Assembly (NCBI RefSeq): GCF_000974425.1
Contig: NZ_CP010429.1
Span: 5,782,501-5,846,500, forward strand
From: Spirosoma radiotolerans
GTDB lineage: Bacteria; Bacteroidota; Bacteroidia; Cytophagales; Spirosomataceae
DNA length: 64,000 nt
Direction: 5' to 3'
In this document: positions 44,431-52,262 of the stretch, piece by piece
Position numbering within the stretch: position 1 is the stretch's first letter
Layout: each line of letters opens with the position of its first letter
The notes under the pieces: model-generated
What the model was told of the DNA's origin: nothing
The model's input: the letters and a program-made list of their open reading frames with translations, nothing else
Database searches by the model: none
Program-made: the position numbers and the translations under genes

Positions 44431-45501
44431 CTATCGACGGCCAGCTAAATAACGTCGAATGGGTTCATCATAAAAGACCTGTACCAGATAGGCGAACCCA
44501 GCAAGAAAAACCACCCCGGTAACCACAATCAATGACAGATGCAGGGTATCCGGTTTATAAGTGGCGAGATAGCTGCCGAAGATCCACATAGCTCCGTAGT
44601 GGGTCATATAGATTGGATAAGAAAGTTTACCCAGGAACACACACAGTTTTTCAAGTCCCGGCGACAGGGTAGCTCCTGCTCCAGCCACAAGCAGGGCCGG
44701 AAAATAGAGTAGCACAATGATCGGCTCGGTCAATCCGTTCCACTGGGTGAAGGGCATGAGGAAAGCCAGTATAAGTAACCCCGCCACCCCCACGAAGCCA
44801 AGGCCATTCTTCAGAATCCAGTTGGCCCGGTAAATGAACAACCCGGCTAGAAATGAGTACGCGATTCGGGCACCCCCATCCCAGAAGGTAGGCCCGGACC
44901 AACCGCCCAACAGATTACCTGCCCGATAGCTAACCAGGCAGAGTACTGTTGCCGCCAGTACGATAAATACGGACAGATAGCGACGGCTGATCCGGTAGAG
45001 TACCAGGGCATAAATGATATTGGCCACATATTCCCAGAATAACGACCACGCGGGCGCATTAAAGCTAAACAGGTTGAAAGCCCGCTCTTTCATGATGGGC
45101 AGCGGAATGAGGCATAGCGAACAAACAAAGGTCAGCAACAGGTTTGCCCGATCCGATAAATCGGGATGAGCAGCAAAGGGATCGAACAGAAAGCCCAGCA
45201 AACCAAGTACGGACCCTAAAATGACCAGGGGATGCAGTCGGATCAGTCGTAGTCTGAAAAACGCGGCAAGTCCGAGCCGACGAATTCGGTCGTCATAGGC
45301 GTAGCCCATGACAAAGCCCGATAAGCAAAAGAAAAAATCGACGGCTAAAAAACCGTGGGCGATGAAGTTCCGGCTGGGATCGGGATACACCCATTCCATG
45401 AAATGAAAGATGACGATGGCTAGGGCCGCCACCCCGCGCAATCCATCCAGAATGGCAAAGTGGGGCTTAGTGCTTAGCGTAGCCGATTTTAGTTCTCCCA
45501 T
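44431..45501 (-). CDS. Acyltransferase 3 family membrane protein
   Basis: A 356-residue integral membrane enzyme with about ten helices. The family signature opens it: LDGLRGVAALAIVIFHF with the catalytic-type histidine, then FFCLSGFVMGYAYDDR and FRLRLIRLHPLVIL. Members O-acylate surface sugars (OafA-like) or other envelope substrates using cytoplasmic acyl donors. It lies 5 bases behind a small gene on the same strand, so both probably share the promoter at 45898. Confidence 0.88.
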   Translation of the reverse strand: MGELKSATLSTKPHFAILDGLRGVAALAIVIFHFMEWVYPDPSRNFIAHGFLAVDFFFCLSGFVMGYAYDDRIRRLGLAAFFRLRLIRLHPLVILGSVLGLLGFLFDPFAAHPDLSDRANLLLTFVCSLCLIPLPIMKERAFNLFSFNAPAWSLFWEYVANIIYALVLYRISRRYLSVFIVLAATVLCLVSYRAGNLLGGWSGPTFWDGGARIAYSFLAGLFIYRANWILKNGLGFVGVAGLLILAFLMPFTQWNGLTEPIIVLLYFPALLVAGAGATLSPGLEKLCVFLGKLSYPIYMTHYGAMWIFGSYLATYKPDTLHLSLIVVTGVVFLAGFAYLVQVFYDEPIRRYLAGRR

Positions 45502-45506
45502 GCGTA

Positions 45507-45893
45507 TTACCCTTCACTGACGGGAAAACGGTTCATGCGTTCATTGTAGCTATCGAGCATTGCATCATCAATGGTGTCCGCTTGCTGAAGATCAAACAGT
45601 AAAAAATCAGCTCGGTCGGCTCCCTCAATCATTCCCTCAAACTTGAGTTCCTGCCTTACCCAACCTGACGTTTTGCCAAGCGCAGTGGCCTGGGTAAGAA
45701 CGGCCTCAACGGTAGCGGATGTCCGATCTGCGCTTTGGGTCGTTAAGAGAAGTATCTTAATATCGGCTTTGACATCCTCATAAGTCAACCCCTCAGCGGG
45801 CAACTCAGCATGAACCCACTGCAAGGTCAACTTGTGAATTACTTCTTTGTAGGGAGTATCGTTAAGATCGGCAGGGCGTATACGCTGGTTCAC
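45507..45893 (-). CDS. Hypothetical protein, 128 residues
   Basis: It probably starts at GTG 45893, which lies 4 bases after a perfect -7 element. A longer open frame upstream lacks protein-like composition. The sequence is acidic and soluble, with a mixed helix/strand core (YEDVKADIKILLLTTQSADR, GWVRQELKFEGMIEGADRAD). It has no motif that I recognise. It is co-transcribed with the acyltransferase gene. Confidence 0.5.
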   Translation of the reverse strand: MNQRIRPADLNDTPYKEVIHKLTLQWVHAELPAEGLTYEDVKADIKILLLTTQSADRTSATVEAVLTQATALGKTSGWVRQELKFEGMIEGADRADFLLFDLQQADTIDDAMLDSYNERMNRFPVSEG

Positions 45894-45897
45894 CCGG

Positions 45898-45905
45898 CAA
45901 ATATA
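45898..45905 (-). promoter_or_regulatory. -7 element of the 128-residue gene (leaderless geometry)
   Basis: The minus strand reads TATATTTG, a perfect TAnnTTTG, ending 4 bases before the GTG at 45893. Confidence 0.5.
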
Positions 45906-46045
45906 CCAATTTGTAGTAAATACCCCTCGAACCGGTTGTTTCCAGGCGACCACAACCAAAATGGCAAAAGCGGCCCAGTTCTCTTGGCCTGAACATATCC
46001 GAGAATACATATAGCCAATACTCCCCAAATGGGCTATCTTTCGAC

Positions 46046-46846
46046 ATGCAGCATCAGGAATTTGAACCACCTTCAGCGCTACGAGATACCATAAAGTGCT
46101 TTTGGTACGATAGACGAGACTTCGGGGAACGACAATCAAGTTTTGCGGTACTACCGGATGGCTATGCTGAAATTATTTTTCATTTTGGAAACCCCTGTAG
46201 CCTATTGCACAATGGAGTCTTGCAACCCTTACCATCACCATTTATGATGGGGCTGCTCAATCAGCCTGTTATTTTCTACACCAAAAACCGGTTTGAAATC
46301 ATTGGTATCCGGTGCTTCCCCTGGACCGTGTTCGATTTGCTCGGGCTACCGTCCGGTAAAGACAGCGTGCATATAATTGACCATCCGATCACCCAGCTTC
46401 AAACCACGTTGGCTGAGTGGATTCAGGCGGGTAAACTAGACGAAGCCCTGGCCCAGATAAAACAGTATTTCCTGGATGCCCGATTGGGGGTGGCTACTGA
46501 CAGTATGCTAGCCAAAGCGGGCGTTGCTATGCGGGCAGCAAACGGCACCATGCCAGTGAGCCAGGTGGCAGCAGCGGCTCACGCAACGGTGCGTACGCTG
46601 GAACGGAGGTTCAGAAAATCGGCGGGGTATACAGTTAAAGACGTGTCCGGCCTGATGCGCTTTGAGCAGGTACGAAACCACTTGTGGCTTTATCCAGATG
46701 CCAATCTTGCCGGTCTGGCACATGAACTGGGCTATACGGATCAAGCCCATCTAAGCCGGGAATTCAAGCGCTACAGTGGTACAACGCCAGCCGCATTTGC
46801 GCGGAGTATAACTCAGCCGAAGGGAATAAAACCGCGCCCTGAATAG
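46046..46846 (+). CDS. AraC-family regulator (DUF6597-type sensor domain)
   Basis: A 266-residue regulator. The N-terminal domain (FAVLPDGYAEIIFHFGNPCS, then FEIIGIRCFPWTVFDLLGLP) is the DUF6597 type. The C-terminal AraC helix-turn-helix pair reads VSQVAAAAHATVRTLERRFR and LAGLAHELGYTDQAHLSREF, ending YSGTTPAAFAR. It is divergent from the 128-residue/acyltransferase unit and may control it or itself. TATCTTTC ends 3 bases before its ATG, a weak leaderless-type promoter. Confidence 0.88.
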   Translation: MQHQEFEPPSALRDTIKCFWYDRRDFGERQSSFAVLPDGYAEIIFHFGNPCSLLHNGVLQPLPSPFMMGLLNQPVIFYTKNRFEIIGIRCFPWTVFDLLGLPSGKDSVHIIDHPITQLQTTLAEWIQAGKLDEALAQIKQYFLDARLGVATDSMLAKAGVAMRAANGTMPVSQVAAAAHATVRTLERRFRKSAGYTVKDVSGLMRFEQVRNHLWLYPDANLAGLAHELGYTDQAHLSREFKRYSGTTPAAFARSITQPKGIKPRPE

Positions 46847-46870
46847 TAGGTTTATTAGATAACAAAACCC

Positions 46871-46878
46871 TGTCTTTG
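46871..46878 (+). promoter_or_regulatory. Putative -7 element of the second AraC gene (leaderless geometry)
   Basis: TGTCTTTG differs from TAnnTTTG at one base and ends 4 bases before GTG 46883. This supports the GTG rather than the ATG at 46931. Confidence 0.35.
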
Positions 46879-46882
46879 CCTG

Positions 46883-47749
46883 GTGAATACAAGCGAGCGT
46901 AAAAAAAACAGATCCATTCCTGTAAATACTATGGCGAACGAGTTCGGTATAGGTATTTCCATCGAAAAAATTTCGTTTACCGATTTACCCATTGACGACG
47001 CAAAACAATCACATCGGGATGACGGGCATTCGTTCTTCCTGCTTGAGAACGGAACAGTTGATATTGAGATTGATTTTAAAAGATATACCATTCATTCCTC
47101 ATCTGTCATCTACATGCACCCGAATCAAGTGCATCGTATATTGGCATTTGAAAATGTAACGGTTAGCAGTTGGTCGATCAATAATGAAAACCTAAATCCT
47201 GACTATCTAAACCTATTAGAAGACCTCACGCCCGCAAAACCACTGGCGTTAACGAATGAAACGTTTTCCGTTATTTCTGAAGCTGTATCACTTTGCCTAA
47301 AATTTTCTGAACGAAAAAACGATAAATTATATCATTCATTATGTAGAGATAGCTGCAACGCACTGGTCGCTTTGGTTGCTTCACAATATTTAGAACAATC
47401 GACATCCATAGACAAACTTTCACGATTCGAAACGATCACTAAAGCTTTCAGGAAACTACTAGAACGCGATTACACCAACGCCAAACGCCCGGCAGAGTAC
47501 GCGCAAATGCTAAACATATCGACACCTTACCTGAACGAGTGTGTCAAAAACACAACAGGCTATTCTGTTTCGCATCATATCCAGCAACGTGTAATCTTAG
47601 AAGCAAAACGTTTGCTTTTTCATTCTGACAAATCGGTGAAAGAAATTGCTACAGAATTAGGCTATGATGATTACCCTTATTTCTCGCGGCTGTTTACCAA
47701 AGTTACAGGAATGACTGCTCTGGCTTTCCGAAGCAAAAACCTCGATTAG
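46883..47749 (+). CDS. AraC-family transcriptional regulator
   Basis: A 288-residue regulator with an N-terminal cupin (SFFLLENGTVDIEIDFKRYT, HPNQVHRILAFENV) and the AraC domain AEYAQMLNISTPYLNECVKN with KEIATELGYDDYPYFSRLFT. The start is GTG 46883, because KKNRSIPVNT matches the usual opening of this subfamily and a -7 element lies 4 bases before. ATG 46931 is the alternative. Base composition is clearly more AT-rich than the flanks. It is 80 bases ahead of an FAD monooxygenase gene of the same composition, its likely target. Confidence 0.85.
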   Translation: MNTSERKKNRSIPVNTMANEFGIGISIEKISFTDLPIDDAKQSHRDDGHSFFLLENGTVDIEIDFKRYTIHSSSVIYMHPNQVHRILAFENVTVSSWSINNENLNPDYLNLLEDLTPAKPLALTNETFSVISEAVSLCLKFSERKNDKLYHSLCRDSCNALVALVASQYLEQSTSIDKLSRFETITKAFRKLLERDYTNAKRPAEYAQMLNISTPYLNECVKNTTGYSVSHHIQQRVILEAKRLLFHSDKSVKEIATELGYDDYPYFSRLFTKVTGMTALAFRSKNLD

Positions 47750-47829
47750 TCCAATACCTACCCTGCATTGCCATTTCATACCCCTGCTATACGATGTTCC
47801 TTTGCACCGTCAAATAAACTCGTATATAC

Positions 47830-48945
47830 ATGAAATCATTAAAAAAAGTGCTCGTTTCGGGCGCCAGCATAGCCGGACTGTCAACCGCTTACTGGATGAA
47901 CAAAGTAGGGTATAAAGTAACGGTTGTTGAACAGGCAAGCGAACTTCGACGTGGTGGTACGGCGGTTGATCTGCGTGGAAATACCATAGACATCGTAAAG
48001 CGTATGGGTATTTTTGACCAATTAAACGCAAACAGATTGACGTTGGAGTCGATCGAATTTAAAAATGCTGACGATGGCACAGAAGGATCAATTTCGCTGA
48101 AAGACGAAGGTGGAAAACTTCCTGACGAGATAGAAATTGAACGCGACAAGTTAATTAGTATATTATTTGAGCGGACAAAAAATGATGTTGAATTCATTTT
48201 CAACAACAGCATTACAGCGTTGAATGAAACAGAAGACGAGATAAACGTTACGTTTAAAACGGGTACACAACGTGCATTTGACTTAGTAATTGGCTGCGAT
48301 GGTACGCATTCGGCTGTACGGAAAATCTGGTTTGGCGATAAAGCGGAATACACCCATTTTCTGGAAGCCTATTTCTCTATATCCATCGTAAACAAATTAT
48401 TGATAAAACCGAACATAATGCAGTTCTACAATGTGCCGGGCAAGGCTTATATGCTTAATGCGTATAAGAATAAAACGGATATAGTTTTTTGCTTTTCCTC
48501 AGAAAAAGAAATTCCCTACGATTATCGGGATACCGAGCAACAAAGGAAAATCATTTTGGAACAATTTGCTGAACAAGGATGGCGAACCGCTGAATTATTG
48601 GAAGAAATAGCAAATTCTAAAAATTTTTACTTCGACAAATTCTGTCAAATAAAAATGCCCTCATGGACAAAAGGCCGGGTAGCGTTGGTAGGTGATGCCG
48701 CCTATTGTGCTTCGCCTGCTGCCGGAATGGGCGGCTCGCTGGCGATGGAAGGGGCTGCAACGCTGGCCGATTCGCTAGAAAAACACAACGGGAATTTCGA
48801 ATTAGCGTTTCAGGATTACAACAAAAACTTCCGTTCGTTTATTGACGAAGTCCAAGCCGAAGCCGAATTAAACGTAAGAGAAAACTTTATTCTAAGAACC
48901 GAAGAAGCAATTCGTAGAAGAAACACACAGGGAAGTCCATGGTAG
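47830..48945 (+). CDS. FAD-dependent monooxygenase (TetX/UbiH-like)
   Basis: A 371-residue class A flavin monooxygenase. The FAD motifs are SGASIAGLSTAYWMNKVGY (GxGxxG variant with Ser/Ala), VIGCDGTHSAVRK (DG motif) and LVGDAAYCASPAAGMG (GD motif). The order and length fit the TetX-like group that hydroxylates tetracyclines or other aromatics. Resistance is not proven by sequence. The AT-rich composition is shared with the AraC gene just upstream, which suggests that the two moved together. A 7-bp inverted repeat (TATACGA 47788, TCGTATA 47820) flanks the leader. Confidence 0.85.
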   Translation: MKSLKKVLVSGASIAGLSTAYWMNKVGYKVTVVEQASELRRGGTAVDLRGNTIDIVKRMGIFDQLNANRLTLESIEFKNADDGTEGSISLKDEGGKLPDEIEIERDKLISILFERTKNDVEFIFNNSITALNETEDEINVTFKTGTQRAFDLVIGCDGTHSAVRKIWFGDKAEYTHFLEAYFSISIVNKLLIKPNIMQFYNVPGKAYMLNAYKNKTDIVFCFSSEKEIPYDYRDTEQQRKIILEQFAEQGWRTAELLEEIANSKNFYFDKFCQIKMPSWTKGRVALVGDAAYCASPAAGMGGSLAMEGAATLADSLEKHNGNFELAFQDYNKNFRSFIDEVQAEAELNVRENFILRTEEAIRRRNTQGSPW

Positions 48946-49044
48946 CCTTCACCTACATAAAAAGCTGGACGCGAATGATTTTGTCGCGTTTATACAAGCC
49001 TAACGCAGGCGCATTTCAGACTTTTGTGTGTCAATCAGGTTACT

Positions 49045-50586
49045 ATGAAAGCAATACAAAATCCATCTATTCACGATGTCATCATTTCCGGTGCAGGGCC
49101 GGTAGGGTTATTTCTAGCCTGTGAGCTGGCCCTGGCCAACTGTTCAGTTCTACTGCTGGAAAAGGCGGAGAATCCACATTCGCCTTTGAAACGACTTCCT
49201 TTTGGAATTCGGGGGCTCTCGACGCCTACTATTGAAGCGCTTTACCGACGTGGGTTACTGAGTGAACTTGAAGTACATAAACGCCTTAAAAATCCCCACC
49301 AACATGCCGCCCAAGGGCCACGTCGCCAGGTTGGCCACTTTGCTGGTATTCCATTTCATGACGGTGATATCGACACGTCTCAATGGCCGTATCGCCTGCC
49401 AGGCTCTACCGACACCAGTTTACTTTCTGAATTAGAAGAGCTTGAAACCATACTGTCCCGCCGGGCAGAAGCCCTGGGTGTAACCATCAGGCGCGGGCGG
49501 ACCATAACGGGCTTTGAACAAACTTCGGGCGGGGTAACTGTCCTGTCAGGCGACCATTCGTTCGACGGTAAATGGCTCGTGGGTTGCGATGGAAGTCGTA
49601 GTGTCGTGCGCAAGGCGGGCGGTTTTGACTTCGCCGGTACGGAGCCTGAATTTACCGGCTACTCTGCTCAGGTTGACCTTTTTGACCCGGAGAAACTCAG
49701 TCTGGGCCGAAACGTGACACCAACCGGCATGTACCTGCAGTCTCAGCCAGGCTACGTGATTATACAGGATTTTGATGGTGGGGCCTTTCATGAATCAGGA
49801 AAGCCCGTCACGCTCGAACACGTGCAGGAGGTGCTGCGCCGTATCTCGAACACCGACGTTACGATCAGCGCTCTGCATATGGCAACCACATGGACCGACC
49901 GGGCCCGGCAGGCCACAACCTATCGCAACGGACGGATACTGTTAGCCGGTGATGCCGCCCACATTCATTCGCCATTGGGCGGCCAGGGACTTAACCTAGG
50001 CCTGGGCGATGCCATGAACCTGGGCTGGAAACTCGCGGCAACCATTCAGAAGAAAGCGCCGGAAGGCTTACTGGACAGTTACCATACCGAACGGCACCCA
50101 ATTGGGGCACAAGTGCTAGACTGGTCACGTGCTCAGGTTGCTCTCATGCAACCAGACTCGCAGGGCCGCGCGTTGCGGGCAATTATTCAGGACCTGATGA
50201 ACACCCGCGACGGGGCCACCTATTTTGCCGGAAGAGTGTGGGGTATTTTCACGCACTACCCTCTGGGTGGCGACCACCCGCTGGTAGGCTACAGCGTGCC
50301 TAATGTTGCGTTCGAAGACGGCTCGAAAATCGGCGAATTCATGCACGATAGCCAGGGAATACTGCTCGATTTTGATAGAAATGCGGCACTTGAAGCGTTA
50401 GCGAGTGAATATGGCGGCCAACTCAAGTATGTATCGGGCCCAGCAAAAGACCAAATAGAAGCAAGTGCTGTACTCATACGCCCTGATGGGATTGTGGCCT
50501 GGGCTTCTACGGATGTCCCAGATTACAGCGAACTCCAGAAAGCGGCCGCTCGCTGGTTTGGTTCACAGTCCGAGGTCAATCATTAA
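49045..50586 (+). CDS. FAD-dependent aromatic monooxygenase (PheA/MhpA-like)
   Basis: A 513-residue flavin monooxygenase of the larger phenol/polyketide hydroxylase group. FAD motifs are SGAGPVGLFLACELALANCS, LVGCDGSRSVVRKAGG and LLAGDAAHIHSPLGGQGLNL. A thioredoxin-like C-terminal region (~400-510) is typical of RdmE/MhpA relatives. The start is ATG 49045 (MKAIQNPSIH); an in-frame GTG at 49024 is less likely. GC-rich codon use differs sharply from the monooxygenase gene before it, so the two have separate origins despite being neighbours. Confidence 0.88.
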   Translation: MKAIQNPSIHDVIISGAGPVGLFLACELALANCSVLLLEKAENPHSPLKRLPFGIRGLSTPTIEALYRRGLLSELEVHKRLKNPHQHAAQGPRRQVGHFAGIPFHDGDIDTSQWPYRLPGSTDTSLLSELEELETILSRRAEALGVTIRRGRTITGFEQTSGGVTVLSGDHSFDGKWLVGCDGSRSVVRKAGGFDFAGTEPEFTGYSAQVDLFDPEKLSLGRNVTPTGMYLQSQPGYVIIQDFDGGAFHESGKPVTLEHVQEVLRRISNTDVTISALHMATTWTDRARQATTYRNGRILLAGDAAHIHSPLGGQGLNLGLGDAMNLGWKLAATIQKKAPEGLLDSYHTERHPIGAQVLDWSRAQVALMQPDSQGRALRAIIQDLMNTRDGATYFAGRVWGIFTHYPLGGDHPLVGYSVPNVAFEDGSKIGEFMHDSQGILLDFDRNAALEALASEYGGQLKYVSGPAKDQIEASAVLIRPDGIVAWASTDVPDYSELQKAAARWFGSQSEVNH

Positions 50587-50697
50587 AAATAGGGAAGTCG
50601 GTGTAACACTACTTTATCAACTCGCCAACGTCTGCACCTTCGGCATTTTTACTCACCACCAATAGTATAGGAAACACGATTGGCACTGCGCTTGGGA

Positions 50698-52239
50698 TTA
50701 ATAGCCTGGATTTTGCGTCAATAGTGGGTTAAGGCCCACTTCGGCGGCCGGGATGGGGAACAGCAGCCTGAACGGGGTAACAATCCGGCCATCCGACGGC
50801 AAATAATTCGCCTGCGCTTTGATTTTTTCTCCGAACGCATTCAGAGTCGCCACGGCGGTTCCGCTGCGCACCAGATCGTACCAGCGCTTATTTTCAAACG
50901 CTAGTTCCACCCGTCGTTCGTGCAAAATAACCTGGCGCAGGGTCGCTTGATCAGCGGCCTGGGCACTGGGCAAACCCACCCGGTTCCGCACGGCATTCAA
51001 CGCAGCTAATGGCGATCTACCCTGCTCGTTTTGCGCTTCGGCCAGCAGCAACAGGGCCTCTGCATACCGGTAAATGGGAAAATTATCGGCCGAACCGGTG
51101 AGGGACGTCAACGGAGCGTGTAAATATTTTTTAATGTATGGCACGGCCACCTTGCCAGTGGGCGGAGTTGTATAGCCCACTACGCTTTTGAGGGCGGAGT
51201 AAGCAAATAAATTACTGGCGTTATACGTGCCTTCAGTAATACCGATAGACGCATCCAACCGTTTGTCCGACGGTTCGTATGCACTGATTAAATCAGGCGT
51301 AGGAGTATTAATTCCGCCCGCCCCGCTATTGTTAATGGCGATGCCCGTCAGCAGAGCGGTATTGGTACTGCGGGGCAGAAAATTAAACGACAACGTATTC
51401 GGCGTGGTGCCCGTTGTGGTACCATCCAGATACTGCACCTCGAAGAGCGACTCCTTGCTGTTTTTATTGGTCGGCAAAAACGCACTTGCGTAGTCTGGAT
51501 TCAGGCCGTAGCCCATGGCGGGTAAGGTAGCCAGCAACGTTTCGGCTTCGGACCAGCGTTGTAACGTCACGAATACATCCGCCAGCAATACCGTTGCCGC
51601 CCCTTTGGTAGCCTCGCCCGTTTGGGGAAACTTAGCCGGTGGATTCAGTTCTTTGATGGCATCATTGGCATCCGCAATAATCTGTTGATACACCTGCTCG
51701 GTTGTCGCGCGGGGCAGAAACGCACTGTTGGCATCCTTTACTTCGTTCACAAACAGCGGCACTCCGCCAAACAACCGGACAAGTTTGAAATAGGCAAAGG
51801 CACGCAGGAATTTGCTTTGCCCATCGTAATTGTTTACAGAAGCGGCTGACAGTCCGGAGGCAGTTTTCAGCCGGGAAATAACAATATTGGCCCGTGAAAT
51901 GATTTGGTAGAGAGACTGCCATTCGGCCGCCGTATACGAATTGGTGGCTCCGTCTTTAAAATCCGAAATGTTTTCCCGGAACACAAAGGCCGTACCCCGG
52001 TTAGACAGCACCGACTGATAGAACGTGTTATCCGAGCGCATTTCGGACACGTAAAAATCATTGTTCATCAGATCGAGCAGCGGAGCATAGGCGGCTGTTA
52101 CGGCCTGCTTGAACTGCGCATCCGATTGGAAGTATGTATTATCGGTATAAGCAGCTTTGGGAGACAACTCCAGATAGTTTTGCTGACAGGCAGAAACCGT
52201 AAAACCCGCCACAAGGGCATATATGGCAATTTTTTTCAT
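50698..52239 (-). CDS. SusD/RagB-family nutrient-binding lipoprotein
   Basis: A 513-residue surface lipoprotein that caps the SusC channel. The signal peptide MKKIAIYALVAGFTVSACQQ has the lipobox cysteine at 18. The N-terminal SusD segment (NYLELSPKAAYTDNTYFQSD), the TPR-rich middle (LRAFAYFKLVRLFGGVPLFV) and the C-terminal RagB segment (NKRWYDLVRSG) are all present. The start is ATG 52239; an in-frame ATG at 52263 overlaps the SusC stop. It follows the susC-like gene by 23 bases. The ligand is not deducible; a secreted phosphoesterase gene is divergent to the pair. Confidence 0.93.
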   Translation of the reverse strand: MKKIAIYALVAGFTVSACQQNYLELSPKAAYTDNTYFQSDAQFKQAVTAAYAPLLDLMNNDFYVSEMRSDNTFYQSVLSNRGTAFVFRENISDFKDGATNSYTAAEWQSLYQIISRANIVISRLKTASGLSAASVNNYDGQSKFLRAFAYFKLVRLFGGVPLFVNEVKDANSAFLPRATTEQVYQQIIADANDAIKELNPPAKFPQTGEATKGAATVLLADVFVTLQRWSEAETLLATLPAMGYGLNPDYASAFLPTNKNSKESLFEVQYLDGTTTGTTPNTLSFNFLPRSTNTALLTGIAINNSGAGGINTPTPDLISAYEPSDKRLDASIGITEGTYNASNLFAYSALKSVVGYTTPPTGKVAVPYIKKYLHAPLTSLTGSADNFPIYRYAEALLLLAEAQNEQGRSPLAALNAVRNRVGLPSAQAADQATLRQVILHERRVELAFENKRWYDLVRSGTAVATLNAFGEKIKAQANYLPSDGRIVTPFRLLFPIPAAEVGLNPLLTQNPGY

Positions 52240-52262
52240 GTTGAGCAGAGGATAATAGGGCA

